This document shows positions 19,756-30,540 of a DNA stretch of 64,000 nt, piece by piece. Every line of letters starts with the position of its first letter. The stretch's first letter is position 1. The stretch spans positions 1-64,000 of the forward strand of contig JADJAH010000001.1 in assembly GCA_016704345.1 (NCBI GenBank), given 5' to 3'. Source of the stretch: Ignavibacteria bacterium (GTDB lineage Bacteria > Bacteroidota > Ignavibacteria > Tepidaquicellales > Tepidaquicellaceae). The notes under the pieces were generated by a model that saw only the letters and a list, made by a program, of their open reading frames with translations, was not told where the DNA came from and ran no database searches. A program made the position numbers and the translations under genes.

Positions 19756-20955
19756 GTGAATGGATTGATTATAGTGAAACGATCACTTTCGCAATCATCA
19801 ATAATCTTTTACATTACCAGCAGGTCTGCCTCCCGGAGAATACTTTATACTCTTCTTTTCACTTTTTCATTTCTCATCTGCACTTCAATAATATTTGCAC
19901 ATACACCAACTTCCATAACGGAAGATGATGACTCATCATCTTTCGGTGCAGACGGGCCGATCATTATCCATGAAGAAAATGGGATGCTGTGCTATTCGAT
20001 TGTTCCTGAAGAGAATGGCTTCACAACAATCTTAAGATCTGTTACGAAAGATGAAACATTCACCTGCAATATTGGAGCATCTGGAAGAACTTTCAGTTTC
20101 AAGTTAAAGAAGAGTATAGTAAACGAGCCCGACAATTATCCCCTGTCGCCAAAGATGCTCATAATCTCCGACATTGAAGGCAACTTCGAAGGGTTCGAAT
20201 CGATTCTGACTGGTGCCGGAGTCGTTGATTCACAGCTCAACTGGACATTCGGAAACGGTCATCTTATTTTGCCAGGAGACTTTTTTGACAGAGGATTGAA
20301 TGTCACCGAATGTCTCTGGCTGATATACAAACTCGAGACTGAAGCCGCACAAGCCGGAGGCAAAGTACATTTCATACTCGGCAATCATGAAGTGATGAAC
20401 ATGCGCGGAGATTTCAGATATGTCAGAAAGAAATATCTGGCAAATGCTGATTCACTTGGTCTTGACTACAAGAATTGGTATTCTTCAGAAAGTGAACTTG
20501 GAAGATGGCTCAGAAGCAAGAACTGTATTGAAAGGATCGGAAATTATATATTTGTACACGGCGGAATCAGTCCGCAGCTGCAGGCAACGAATATGAATGT
20601 TGGAGAGATCAACGGTCATCTCAGATTAATCATGGACAAACCTTTTGACTCAACTTCAACCTATGCCGATTCGCTGATCCTCAGAAAGAATGGACCTTTG
20701 TGGTACAGAGGAATTGCAATGAGCGAGTTGACTTCAGACTCTCTAAAAGGCATTCTTCAACACTTTGATGCAGAAAAGATAATTATCGGGCACACAGTAT
20801 TTGATGAGATCACGAACTTGTATGACGGCCGTGTCATTGCAATTGACTTAGACCACGCAGAAAATCATAGGAAAGGATTTATGAAGACTCTTTGGTTTGA
20901 CATGAGTGGATTTTCGGTGATCAATAACAAGGGAAGTCTTACGCCTCTAAAATAG
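19756..20955 (+). CDS. Calcineurin-like metallophosphoesterase, membrane-anchored or exported
   Basis: From a GTG at 19756 (or GTG 19774) the protein has a hydrophobic N-terminal segment (ILYTLLFTFSFLICTSIIFA), then a metallophosphoesterase domain. Metal-binding motifs in order are ISDIEGNFEGF (the D-x-H position holds Asp-x-Glu), LPGDFFDRG, LGNHEVMNMRGDF, FVHGGISP and IIGHTVFDE. This resembles Shewanella-like protein phosphatases (SLP), which hydrolyse phosphoserine, phosphothreonine or phosphotyrosine. The Glu in place of the first His is unusual for the family and should be noted. The substrate is unknown. The gene follows pyrE within about 5 bases, but functional linkage is doubtful. A start before 19751 would overlap pyrE and is less likely. 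Confidence 0.75.
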   Translation: MNGLIIVKRSLSQSSIIFYITSRSASRRILYTLLFTFSFLICTSIIFAHTPTSITEDDDSSSFGADGPIIIHEENGMLCYSIVPEENGFTTILRSVTKDETFTCNIGASGRTFSFKLKKSIVNEPDNYPLSPKMLIISDIEGNFEGFESILTGAGVVDSQLNWTFGNGHLILPGDFFDRGLNVTECLWLIYKLETEAAQAGGKVHFILGNHEVMNMRGDFRYVRKKYLANADSLGLDYKNWYSSESELGRWLRSKNCIERIGNYIFVHGGISPQLQATNMNVGEINGHLRLIMDKPFDSTSTYADSLILRKNGPLWYRGIAMSELTSDSLKGILQHFDAEKIIIGHTVFDEITNLYDGRVIAIDLDHAENHRKGFMKTLWFDMSGFSVINNKGSLTPLK

Positions 20956-21712
20956 AACTCGCTTACATTTCCCGGATTCATCCAATCAACTCTTCGAGAC
21001 AAACTATTCCAATCATTTCATTGATCTTTACTGCTTACACAATTGAGGTCTATCTCTGATCTTTTATGACCAAATTCATTTAGAATGTTGCTTTCTTGGA
21101 TTTAATCGCGGACAACGTTTCCTTTAGTGTGTAAATATCAAAATCGGAATTAATTGATTTATCCAGATGCGAAATAAAGATATGACAATTTGTGTCACTC
21201 TCTGACACGGAGGTCCTCAGAGATACACTGAGATACACAGAGTAAACAAGCATGATACAATTGTTTGGCTATTAACATTTAGAAAGACCCTTCATTTAGG
21301 AAACGGTGGAAATTGGTTGAATCTAAAATAACATCTTTATTGAACTCAGTGGAACTCAGTGACTCCTCAGTGTATCTCCGTGAAAAAATGCAAACATAAT
21401 CAAGAAAGTATGAATTGACAACTTTGCTAATAGTGCGTAAAATCAAAATCGGCATTTTCCGAATTATCCGGAAACAAAGTGATTAGTTGATAAATGGTCC
21501 TCATTGCATGAATTTTGAAATGCTTGAAGTCATCAAGTTAAATCTTGGCATTTGGTTTAATTAATCTTAACAATGAGGTTTCCTCTGTAATTATATCATT
21601 TTCAATTTACACACTTTTCAAAACGCTTCTTAATCGATACATACGGAAAAATACATTTTAGTAAAGTTGTCATATGCCTATATTTGCACTCCAAAAAATA
21701 ATAACCATTTAA
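20956..21712. other. Spacer with inverted CACGGAG..ATACACTGAG repeats
   Basis: No gene is supported. Bases 21206-21243 (CACGGAGG.. ATACACTGAGATACACAGAG) and 21342-21382 (the same family, reversed) form a pair of inverted repeats about 100 bases apart. Two related AAATCAAAATCGGNATT stretches lie near 21138 and 21431. Such repeats are commonly dispersed in environmental bacteria. They could fold into a large hairpin. Confidence 0.6.
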
Positions 21713-22855
21713 ATGAACTTTAACTTATCAGAAAACGAACTTACGGTACAGAAACTCGCCAGAGAATTTGCTCAGAATGAGATAGCTCCCACATAATGAA
21801 GTATGACGAATCACAGGAATTCCCGATGGAGATTGCCAGTAAAATGGGAGACATTGGATTTCTCGGCATAATTTTCCCGGAAGAATACGGCGGATCTAAT
21901 TTCTCTACAATGGAATATGCGATAATTGTCGAAGAGATCTCAAGAGTGGATCCCTCAATAGGACTTACCGTTGCTGCGCACAATGGTCTCTGCACGAATC
22001 ACATATATAGTTTTGCAAACGAATCACTCAAGAAAAAATATCTCCCCGATCTTACAACGGGCAAGAAGCTCGGTGCATGGGGACTTACGGAAAATGTTTC
22101 AGGAAGTGATGCGGCAGGAATGGCAACTACGGCTGAAAGAAAGAACGGACATTATGTTGTAAACGGAAGCAAACTTTTCATCACTCACGGAAGTGTTGGC
22201 GAGACTGCTGTGATAACGGCAATTACAGACAAAGAAAAAGGCAAGAACGGAATCTCAGCATTCATTGTGGAAAAGGGATGGAACGGTTTCAAGACAGGAA
22301 AGAAAGAAAACAAACTCGGCATGCGAGCTTCTGATACGGCAGAACTAATTTTCGAAAATCTGGAAGTTCCGGCTGAAAATCTGATCGGCGAAGAGGGACA
22401 AGGCTTTAAGCAATGTATGAAGATACTTGACGGAGGCAGAATTGCTATCGCGGCTCTTTCGCTGGGCATCGCACAGGGAGCTCTTGATGCGTCACTTAAA
22501 TATTCGCAGGAAAGAAAACAATTCGGCAAATCGCTTTCGGAGTTTCAGGGAATACAATTCAAACTTGCTGATATGGCAACCGAGATCTCAGCGGCCAGAC
22601 TTCTTACGTACAAAGCCGCTTCAATGAAAGATCAGGGCAAAGAGATAAATCTCTGCAGCTATGGCAAAGTTTTATGCGAGCGAAATCGCAACCAAGGCAA
22701 CAAACGAAGCCATTCCGATCCACGGCGGATACGGATTCATAAAAGAATTCCCCGTTGAGAAACTTTACAGAGACGTGAAGCTTATGACCATAGGTGAAGG
22801 AACTTCAGAAGTTCAGAAGATGGTCATAGCAAGGAACATGCTGAACATGTTCTGA
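21713..22855 (+). CDS. Acyl-CoA dehydrogenase (two frameshifts)
   Basis: This flavoenzyme makes the first oxidation step of acyl-CoA beta-oxidation or branched-chain degradation. The true start is ATG 21713 ([20 protein letters not shown]). A frame change occurs near 21795 and another near 22670. Conserved blocks are present: [77 protein letters not shown], and the C-terminal [20 protein letters not shown] with [10 protein letters not shown]. Stitched length is about 380 residues, normal for short/medium-chain enzymes. In that family the catalytic Glu sits in the motif just before the GEGTSE region, but substrate range cannot be judged. The double break is probably sequencing error. Confidence 0.88.
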
Positions 22856-22875
22856 TAAAAGTAATGGTAAATTCC

Positions 22876-22908
22876 AAAAGCCAATCTCTTTATTGAGCTT
22901 GGCTTTTT
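22876..22908 (+). terminator. Terminator after acyl-CoA dehydrogenase
   Basis: AAAAGCCAA pairs with TTGGCTTTTT, followed by TGTTAAAT. It lies 20 bases after the stop at 22855 and before the ftsY start. Confidence 0.75.
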
Positions 22909-22941
22909 GTTAAATAATTTTTCAACTCAGCAAAAAACAAA

Positions 22942-23884
22942 GTGGCATTTTTAGATAAGATCGGATTTACAAAACTAAAGGAAGGCCTTAACAAGACGAA
23001 GGATAACTTGTTTGGCAAAGTCAATCGCCTTATAAATTCACGCGCAACCATTGATGATGAATTCCTTAACGAGCTAGAAGAAATTCTGATTTCTTCGGAC
23101 ATCGGATTTGATACTTCCGAACAATTGATGTTGTCAATCAAAGACAGAGTGAAGAAAGACAAGTACGAAACTCAGGAAGAGTTATCCGGCATGATAAATG
23201 ATGAGATAAAAAAGATTTTTGCAGATACTACATCTTCATTTAATGAGTTTAACTTTGACTCACCTGTCAAGCCTTATGTAATAATGGTTGTCGGCGTAAA
23301 CGGCGTTGGGAAAACAACGTCGATCGGAAAGCTTGCGCACAATTTCCGCAAGGCAGGGAAAAAGTTCTCATAGGATCTGCGGATACTTTCAGAGCAGCAG
23401 CAAATCATCAGCTTGAGATATGGGCAAGCAGAGCCGGCGTGGATATTATTCAGAGCACCAGCAATTCTGATCCTGTTTCCGTGGCTTTTGATACTGTTAA
23501 GTCTGCTGCTGCAAAAGATATTGATGTGGTGATAGTTGACACTGCGGGAAGATTGCATAACAAGTCACATCTGATGGAAGAACTGAAGAAGATCAAAAGA
23601 GTTATGAAAAAGTCATTCCTGATGCGCCTCATGAAACATTTATAGTAATAGATGCAACAACCGGTCAGAACGGACTGAATCAGGCAGCGAATTTTCCTCT
23701 GCCTTCGACGGACTTACGGGAATCATTCTTACAAAACTGGATGGTACTGCCAAAGGCGGGATAGTTCTTAAGATAAATAAAGAGATGAACCCTTCCGGTG
23801 AGATTCATAGGAGTTGGTGAGCAGATAGATGATCTACAGGTATTTGAGAGTGAGAGTTTTGTAAAAGCAATGTTTGAAAAATAA
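22942..23884 (+). CDS. ftsY: Signal recognition particle receptor FtsY (several frameshifts)
   Basis: This is the SRP GTPase at the membrane that docks ribosome-nascent chains. The GTG start at 22942 gives [20 protein letters not shown], the helical N domain. The G domain shows [18 protein letters not shown] (G1), [10 protein letters not shown] after a frame change near 23370, [17 protein letters not shown] (G3), [13 protein letters not shown], and [14 protein letters not shown] (G4), followed by [14 protein letters not shown]. At least four single-base shifts separate the blocks. The N-terminal acidic A domain is short or absent. FtsY is essential, so these breaks point to read errors. It ends 2 bases before mutL. 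Confidence 0.88.
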
Positions 23885-23886
23885 AG

Positions 23887-25725
23887 ATGAGCGGGAAGAT
23901 AAAAATACTTTCTAGGCGCTGTCAAATAAGATCGCTCAGGGAGAAGTTGTAAACCGGCCGGAATCTGTTGTGAAGGAATTGATGGAAAATTCAATCGACT
24001 CCGGCGCAAGCAAGATCACTGTTATCATTAAAGATGCCGGGAAATCTCTTGTGCAGGTGATTGACAACGGGACCGGAATGCCCGAAGAAGATGCGGCATT
24101 GTGTTTTCTTCGTCACTCAACAAGCAAGGTTGAAACATATGAAGATCTTGAATCCATAATGACTCTTGGATTCAGAGGAGAAGCGCTGGCATCAATAGCT
24201 TCAGTCGCGCAAGTGGAGCTGAGAACGAGGACTATGAATGATGAGCTTGCCACATTCATTAAAATTGAAGGCAGTGAGGAAGTCGAGAGATCGAAAGTTG
24301 CTGCAGATATAGGCACTTCTGTGAGTGTCCGCAATTTGTTTTTCAATACTCCGGGCAGAAGAAACTTCCTCAAGTCAAATCAAACTGAGTTCAGACACAT
24401 CTACGATACTTTTGTAAAATTGTCCGTTGCAAATCCTGACAAAGAATTTGAACTCATAAATAACGACGACAAGATCTTTGATCTCAAAAGCAGTTCTGCA
24501 AAAGAAAGGATCATCAGCATTTTTGGGAAAGACTTTTCTGATGCATTGATTGATGTTGATCATAAGAATGAGAAGGTCAGGGTCTTCGGGTTCATCTCTA
24601 AGCCAAACTTTACAAAGAAAACCAGACAGGATCAATTTCTTTATCTGAACAATCGTTACTTTACCAACAAGAATCTTAACTTCGCAGTTTACTCCGGTTA
24701 TGATGACCTTATTGAAAAAGGAGATTACCCTTCTTTTTTTCTGTTCATAGAAATTGACCCAAAGAAAGTAGATGTGAATGTTCATCCGTCAAAGATGGAA
24801 GTAAAGTTTGAAGATGAGAGTTTGGCATTCGGCACGATCAGGAAATCCGTCAAAGAGTCGCTGGGAAAGGCTGACCTGGTCTTCAATGTCGGATTCTCAA
24901 ACACCCTTTCTCTCGGCGGTGACAGCGAATCATTTACATTTACTCAACCGTCCAGAGAATCGAGAGATACTCCTGCGACAAGGCATGAAAGGCATTGGCA
25001 GGATGTTTCGCCAAAGGGGCGGATCGGGAGTTAGCATTCATTCCATTCTTGATGGAGGCGACAGGCCGGAAGAAAGAGATGTTCCGGAAGCGATGCCGAC
25101 TATGCAGTCAAATGTATTTGAGCACAGCCGAAAGTCAGAATACGAAGGATTTAATGTTTGGCAATTTAGCTCAAGTACATCATGTGCCAGACAGAAACAG
25201 GCTTCATGATAATTGATCAGCATGCGGCACACGAGAGAATTCTTTACGAGAGAGCATTGCTTTGGATGGAATCACATTCATCTTTCTCACAACAATTGCT
25301 CATCCCTGTGAAAACAACTTTGTCAAAGATCGACTTTCATCTTGCAAAAGAACTTAACGAAGAGATCACTAATCTTGGATTCGGATTGAACTTCATCGGC
25401 GATGAAACAGTCGAAATCACCGGAGTACCGTCGGATGTGCGGTTGGGAGATGAGAACAAGATTCTTCTCGGGCTGATTGAGCAATTCAAAGAGTACGAAC
25501 TGAAACTGAATTTAGACAAGAGAGATAATCTACCAAAATCATTCTCGTGCAGAAGCGCGATCAAGTCCGGAGACAAGCTAACACCGGGCGAAATGACAAA
25601 TCTGATTGATGATCTTTTCGCATGCAAGATGCCTTACGTTTGCCCACGGAAGGCCGACCGTAATACGAATCACGACTGACGAACTCGATAAGCGTTTCAG
25701 CAGAACGCAACTTCTTCTCTGGTAA
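23887..25725 (+). CDS. mutL: DNA mismatch repair protein MutL (several frameshifts)
   Basis: This GHKL ATPase couples mismatch recognition by MutS to downstream nicking. The start is ATG 23887 (MSGKIKIL). After an early frame change come the motifs GEVVNRPESVVKELMENSID, IDNGTGMPEEDA, LGFRGEALASIASVA, GTSVSVRNLFFNTPGRRNFL and VDVNVHPSKMEVKFED. The C-terminal domain has IIDQHAAHERILYERAL, and FSCRSAIKSGDKL near the end. The last frame (HGRPTVIRITTDELDKRF) reaches TAA at 25723-25725. In the canonical frame A-A-G-E-V is expected; here the read gives A-Q-G-E-V. The DQHAAHERILYE block is present; I did not settle whether the endonuclease DQHAxxExxxYE site is complete. At least four shifts are needed to join the parts. 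Confidence 0.88.
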
Positions 25726-25771
25726 TATTAACTATCATCTTCATCACCTGCCGGAAGCTCAAACATCTTGA

Positions 25772-26968
25772 TTACCGGATAGCATTTCCTGCAATGCCTT
25801 TTATTGAGTGATACATGTGATTAGTATTGAGCAGAACTTTCTGAATCTGTTTTTCCTCTTCTTCCAGATACCTTCCATTGCCCCTTCGTTCGCTGTCAAG
25901 GTCGTGGTTCATCTGTGTAAATCCTTCAACAATAGCTTCGATCTGTTGCCTGAATTCATTGCCTGTTAAATAATCATAAAGCATGTTCACTTTGTCGCCT
26001 TTGTTTTCCTGCGTCGCGACTGCATTATTAAGCAATACTACTGCTTCTCTGATCACAAAACAGAGACCTTTGAACTCTTCAAAAGTGCAGATCCATATAC
26101 CATCTTTCTGCCCAAGCCTATCCATGTCTTTCGGCATGACATCTGTTACAAGCACTCCGAAAGCAGCTCCCTGCTTCATATCTGTCTTGAATTTCTCTAT
26201 CCATGAAGGCTGAAAATCTTTCGTTCGCTTGCTTTCATAATAGATACAGAGCCGGTTTTGTCGCAACTGTGTGTTGACTATCTGCAGACAATCCGCTCCC
26301 CTTGCGCCTTTCTTCACTTCCCCGATCGTATCAAGCGGAACTTTGCCTTCAGCCATTCTTCAATTGCCAGCTCCCTGTACTTCTCTCCGAGATTGCATCG
26401 AGCCCTGTTCTGCTTTTCTCTTTGCTTCGTTAAGCTGAGTCTTGAGATCATCAATTACTTTTTTCACGCTCTTTGAGTTTCATAGCTATAGAATCTTCAA
26501 CCTGTTTGGTGATTTTAGAGCGTTCATTCTTCAGCTTATCAGAAAATTCCACTTCCTTCTCCAGAGTGATCTTATCTGACAGTTCTTCCTTCTCTCGCTT
26601 AAGCCGTTCGATCTCTGCTTTGGTCTTGTTCAGGTCTTTTACCTGTGCAGATTTTTCTTCTAATTCTTTTTCAGTTCTCCAAGCTGTGATTCATTCTCTT
26701 TTCAAACTTGATGCGGAAGTCTTTTTTCGATATTAGCACGTTCTTCCTTAAGCTTGAGGCTGACCTGATCAGTGACCAATGAATCCATTTCCTGCTTTTC
26801 CTTTTCAAACTTTTCCTGCTCAAGCCTCAGTGACTGCAATCTTGACTGAATGTCCTTTTCCTTCTTCACAGACCTTTGGTCGTAATCTTTCTTAATCACT
26901 TCTTCAAGCTGATGATAGAGAATTTCATTAACGTCAATTTCAAAGCCGCAGTTAGGGCTGATTCTAAA
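25772..26968 (-). CDS. DUF2130 protein with long coiled coil (several frameshifts)
   Basis: On the minus strand the N-terminus reads PNCGFEIDVNEILYHQLEEV (near 26900-26960), followed by a Lys/Glu-rich coiled coil of about 200 residues. The C-terminal DUF2130 domain (25772-26356) carries IGEVKKGARGADCLQIVNTQ, IYYESKRTKDFQPSWIEKFK, GVLVTDVMPKDM and GIWICTFEEFKGL. The E-x-K / Y-E-S-K-R pattern recalls restriction-endonuclease-like folds. The molecular function is not established. At least two frameshifts break the coiled coil. The gene points toward mutL with a 46-base gap, so the two are convergent. Confidence 0.75.
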
Positions 26969-27044
26969 TTTTTATATCAAGGCAAATATAAACTTGTGAG
27001 TAATTTGGGGATGGCTGTTGTCTGCCTGCTGAAACCAAATCAAG

Positions 27045-27079
27045 ATGTAATTTCTGCAGGCCTGCCTGCAAGATTACAT
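27045..27079. other. Hairpin ATGTAATTTCTGCAGG / CCTGCAAGATTACAT
   Basis: An imperfect 15-bp stem with a 4-base loop lies in the 240-base spacer between the DUF2130 and pentapeptide genes. It has no T-run on either side, so it is more likely a small repeat than a terminator. Confidence 0.5.
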
Positions 27080-27208
27080 TTCAAAATATAATGACAAGTG
27101 GGCGGGAGTCATCTCCCACCGGGAGAGGGTTTCTTGTCTCCGCAGTGTCACTCGGTGATTTGCCGAGGACTCTGCTGGTGTGGAAATTCAATAACTATTA
27201 TTTTTTCT

Positions 27209-27487
27209 TCAAGACTGATGCAACTTATTATAAGCCTCAATCATTTCTAACACTGATATCCCTTCGATTGTCATGCCCGAAAGATTGCAGTCCGACAATT
27301 CCACATTTGCCATATTCACATTGCTGATCTTCGTATTCTCGAAATTGATGTCAGTGAATATGCTGTTCTTCAAATTGATGTTGTTGAAGGTTGTCCCTTC
27401 CAAATTCACATCGTCAAACTTTGAAGATGGTATTGACTCTCTATAATTTCCATTTGAATTTAATAGTTGATTTATGATGGAATTCAA
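27209..27487 (-). CDS. Pentapeptide-repeat protein, copy 1 (altered N-terminus)
   Basis: This small 92-residue protein has a core of A(N/D)LXX-type units: SSKFDDVNLEGTTFNNINL, KNSIFTDINFENTKISNVN, MANVELSDCNLSGM. These fold as a right-handed quadrilateral beta-helix. Relative to the paralogue at 30637-30879, a single A is missing near 27439. The expected start MEIIEKSIPSS is thereby shifted out of frame, and the frame is open instead from ATG 27487 (MNSIINQLLNSNGNYRESIP). Function is unknown. Pentapeptide proteins range from gyrase protection to scaffolding, and nothing here distinguishes these. Confidence 0.6.
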   Translation of the reverse strand: MNSIINQLLNSNGNYRESIPSSKFDDVNLEGTTFNNINLKNSIFTDINFENTKISNVNMANVELSDCNLSGMTIEGISVLEMIEAYNKLHQS

Positions 27488-27648
27488 GCTAACAAAATTA
27501 TCTCATTATTGAAATGAACCGGATCACACTTGTTGATCATGCCTCATTGCAGATCAAATTGCTTATTGAGAACTTGGACTATTTGCTTCAATGCACTCAC
27601 ATTCTTGAGTACGTTTACTCACAAAGAAAGCGTACACAGCCTCATTCA
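27390..27648. repeat. Segmental duplication, copy A (near-identical to 30815-31074)
   Basis: About 259 bases, covering the 5' end of the pentapeptide gene and the upstream non-coding region, are almost identical to 30815-31074. Both begin GTTGTCCCTTCCAAATTCAC and end ACAAAGAAAGCGTACACAG. A one-base indel separates the copies. Divergence is much higher inside the coding part beyond the block. Confidence 0.85.
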
Positions 27649-27757
27649 TGCCGCTGTTGGTCTTAGCCCGCATCAAAAATATCTCCGATCCTAGTGTGAA
27701 TTTTTTATAGCGGGCGAGACCCCGCCTGCTTGCCAAGATGCTTTCCACACTTTAAAG

Positions 27758-27814
27758 GCCATTGGGCAGGCAGGCCCGGAGATAGTGTACTTGATTTACC
27801 AACTGCGGGCAGGC
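27758..27814 (+). repeat. GGCC-GCAGGC-ACTGCGGGC dispersed repeat, copy 2
   Basis: GGCCATTGGGCAGGCAGGCC followed by AGTGTACTTGATTTACCA and ACTGCGGGCAGGC matches 12247-12301. Its second half matches 30541-30583. Confidence 0.7.
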
Positions 27815-28040
27815 AACAACAAAAAAGGTGTCTCTGTCAGTTCATTAAGTGTCGTTGTTTAGGGCAAAAAACCGTCTTCAGCAGTCATTGATCCGTTTAT
27901 AACTTTAATTGTTATGTATTGCAGAGATAACTCAATATCTGTTTCATACTGATTGTCACCAAGAACAATTGACTCAGGACGAGTTGGGTAAACTAACTGA
28001 GTTATTGAAATCAGATCCGGTTATATTCAGGTTTGACTTG

Positions 28041-28640
28041 TTACCAATTAACTTTCCCTTTGAGAATTTTGTCGGAATCTTTTCCCAGGTGCCAGATAAA
28101 TTTCATAGCCTCATTAACAGTAATATCAACTCTTCTTACCTGCTCTTCCGTAAACATATAAAGACTACCACCTGTCGGAATCGGCGCACTTGGAATATAT
28201 ACAAGTATATGACCTTGTTCATTTTTTTCTTCAATTACAATTCCCATAATCCACGCATCATCAAGTGTAGCGAAAACAACACTACTATTCTTTTTGCCCT
28301 TAATTTTAGATTCTTCACGTATCAAGTTATCAAAAACTGAATAACCGGGTACGATCCTCATTACATAGGAGGTTAGTTTCCTTAAATTATATTTTCCTGT
28401 TTCAGAACGACCAAAGAGTCCGAAGAGAAAACTAATATTAAAAAATTAATACGGCTCTCAGATCTATGATATGTCCAAAATAGGGAGTCTCAGGAAGTAT
28501 GTCAATAATTGGTTTTAGAAGACCTGACAAAAGTTCAAAAAGTTTTTGAAAGACAAAAACTCCAAGTAATAAAGGGAACATCAACTTAAAACCTTCAAGT
28601 AATATTTTTTTTAGCTTCTTGCATACGCTGTTAATTTTAA
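28041..28640 (-). CDS. DUF502 family membrane protein (two frameshifts)
   Basis: Joining minus-strand frames gives a protein of about 195 residues. The N-terminal hydrophobic part KLMFPLLLGVFVFQKLF is followed by IDILPETPYFGHIIDL. After shifts near 28610 and 28445 come FGLFGRSETGKYNLRKLTS, then MRIVPGYSVFDNLI and VFATLDDAWIMGIVIEE. The DUF502 hallmark ILVYIPSAPIPTGGSLYMFT ends with DITVNEAMKFI. The P-x-x-P-x-P-T-G-G segment is the most conserved part of the family. DUF502 proteins are inner-membrane proteins of unknown function. An intact 106-residue C-terminal frame starts at 28361. Confidence 0.7.
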
Positions 28641-28730
28641 ATTAATCAATCTGTATTTATCAGGAGTTACTTTAGAATTAATTTGTATGAACCGGAAGAA
28701 TCTGTCCGGCACAAAATCTAAAATCGAAAC

Positions 28731-28967
28731 CTACTTAACACATCTGAATCCGATGTTCGAGGTTCCGCTGTCGTATGCGTGTCCTCTGTGAGCACTTGGT
28801 CTGTAATTGACACAATAATTTACCGGGCATAAAAAAGAGCCGCCCTTCACCGTGTATGGTTCATGGGAATCATTAGGCTTTCCGGAACCTTTTGGATTTG
28901 AAACTGTCTGATTGACAGGAAGCGGAAAGGGATTTGACGAAACTAGTAATAAAAAATTTTTCTTCAT
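28731..28967 (-). pseudogene. Remnant of a formylglycine-generating-enzyme-like (SUMF1) protein
   Basis: The 78-residue frame ends with the C-terminal signature of the FGE-sulfatase domain: VKGGSFLCPVNYCVNYRPSA, then DSGTSNIGFRCVK. The family's R-V-h-R-G-G-S-W and G-F-R-C-h motifs are both recognisable. The preceding ~45 residues look like a signal peptide fused to a Ser/Pro-rich piece. A full family member has about 230-300 residues, so the catalytic N-terminal part is missing here. It is a deletion remnant, not a functional activating enzyme. No sulfatase gene is in the window. Confidence 0.65.
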
Positions 28968-29531
28968 TGTTATTTATGGACAATGGGGCTAGAAAAAAAT
29001 TTATGTTAAAGTAAATGAAATATTTTTTTAAAAAAAGCTAAACGATGTTATTCTTGGGAATACGCATTGACTCATATAAAATGTAACCCTGAGGTAGTAC
29101 GAAGATAGAGAATGTATACCGATAAAAACAATTTTGGTGTGCCATTTCGCGGGCAGGTTTGGTTCTTAAATATTGTGCTAATCGTCAGCACTTCAAATTT
29201 TGCTGTTGTTATACCCAAAATTAAAAATTAATTTAATTGAGCTTATTTACGATAATTCAAACTAATTGCATTAAACCTGAAAGTCCAAAATAAGTAATGA
29301 CCCCGTTGTAGAGACGCTGCGGCAATAACTGTCAAAGTTGTCGCAAAGGAAGAAGCAGTAATGTATGTAGGAAGAAACGTCCCGCAGGCGTTTACAACCA
29401 GCGAGTCTTTTAAATGCAGGAATTGACCGGGATTCATCTATTTCAGGTAGATACTTTGACAAAGCTCCTATCAATTTAATGGTAAATTAATAACAGTAAA
29501 AGTTAACCTCAGTTAAATATTTTAATTTATT
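28968..29531. other. Spacer, AT-rich, no supported gene
   Basis: A 39-codon plus-strand frame (29112-29231) lacks a ribosome-binding site and similarity. The segment 29300-29430 has a GAGACGCTGCGG-type stretch that may be a degraded remnant. The last 60 bases should hold the start signals of the transporter at 29532. Confidence 0.4.
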
Positions 29532-30389
29532 ATGGCGCAAACATTATTAACAATATTAGGGATCTGCGTGACAGTTGCAATCCCGACTTCAATGATTGCT
29601 CTCGCCCTGGAAGCGGGCAGCCTCAATTTTAATGTGCTATTTAGAAACCGGTCAATGCTTGTCCGATATTTTTTAGTAATGTTTATTTTAATTCCGGCTT
29701 TTGCACTGTTGTGTTATTATATTGATTCTGATCACCGGGTAATATGGATTGCAATCATTGTGATCTCACTGACACCTGCATCACCGGGAATGTTAAAAAA
29801 TGTTACTAAGCTTGGCGGGGATTTTAGAATGGGCATTACATGGATGTTAACGGCAATATTTATTTCATTAATAATGCTTCCTATAAATTTATTTTTAATT
29901 GGAAGGATAATGAATGTTGATATTGATCTGGGCATAGATGATGTGGTTTTCAAATTATTCTTTATGTTTATTTTGCCAATGATAATTGGATTCTTAATAT
30001 TCAGGTATGTTCCGAAATATTCCTCTCCTCTAAAGAAAATTTTTGAATTAGTTTCGAAGATTGCCAACTTAGTATTAGTGATATGTCTTTTAATAATTGC
30101 TATTCCGATGATCATAAATAAAGACATAATCGATATTCTACTTATATTATTGTTTTTAATAATCTCACTTGTAATATCTCATTTTCTGGAATCACCTGAA
30201 AAGAAATATGGTCCCATACTATCGTATTCAGTCATATTAAGACTCCCTGCACCCGCTTTCGTACTTGCATCTATAAACGGGAAAACAAAAGTATACGCTC
30301 CAGAAATACTCACTTTCTTAATCCTTGGATTTATATTAATGCTGGTTTACAGCAAGATCTTTTACGGGAAAGAGAAATCTCATTTATAA
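29532..30389 (+). CDS. BASS-like (bile acid:sodium symporter superfamily) membrane protein
   Basis: This 285-residue inner-membrane protein has about eight or nine hydrophobic segments and short polar loops. The helix order and the central ISLTPASPGMLKNVTKLGGD motif, together with length near 290, recall the BASS fold of sodium-coupled organic-anion transporters. Another Pro/Ala break in the last third (LRLPAPAFVLAS) fits the crossover helices. The substrate cannot be predicted. Base composition is more AT-rich than nearby housekeeping genes. The flanks are repeats and remnants, so it stands alone. It could also be a related uncharacterised permease family. Confidence 0.6.
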   Translation: MAQTLLTILGICVTVAIPTSMIALALEAGSLNFNVLFRNRSMLVRYFLVMFILIPAFALLCYYIDSDHRVIWIAIIVISLTPASPGMLKNVTKLGGDFRMGITWMLTAIFISLIMLPINLFLIGRIMNVDIDLGIDDVVFKLFFMFILPMIIGFLIFRYVPKYSSPLKKIFELVSKIANLVLVICLLIIAIPMIINKDIIDILLILLFLIISLVISHFLESPEKKYGPILSYSVILRLPAPAFVLASINGKTKVYAPEILTFLILGFILMLVYSKIFYGKEKSHL

Positions 30390-30540
30390 TTATGCCGCTG
30401 TTGGTCTTTATGCCGCCGGTAAATTAGCAAAGGGCTCACTTTCATTTAGAGTTAGCGCCAATTATCTTGGCGGAAAAGTGAACTTCATAAAATGAAAGGA
30501 GCCCTTCAGATGCAAAACACAAAATTTCAAACTTACAGAC

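Noticed and set aside
20190..20210. GGGTTCGAATCG resembling a tRNA T-loop
   Set aside because: It lies inside the phosphoesterase coding frame and no cloverleaf can be formed around it.
29112..29231. 39-codon frame with hydrophobic middle
   Set aside because: No ribosome-binding site, no similarity and very AT-rich surroundings. It is likely chance.
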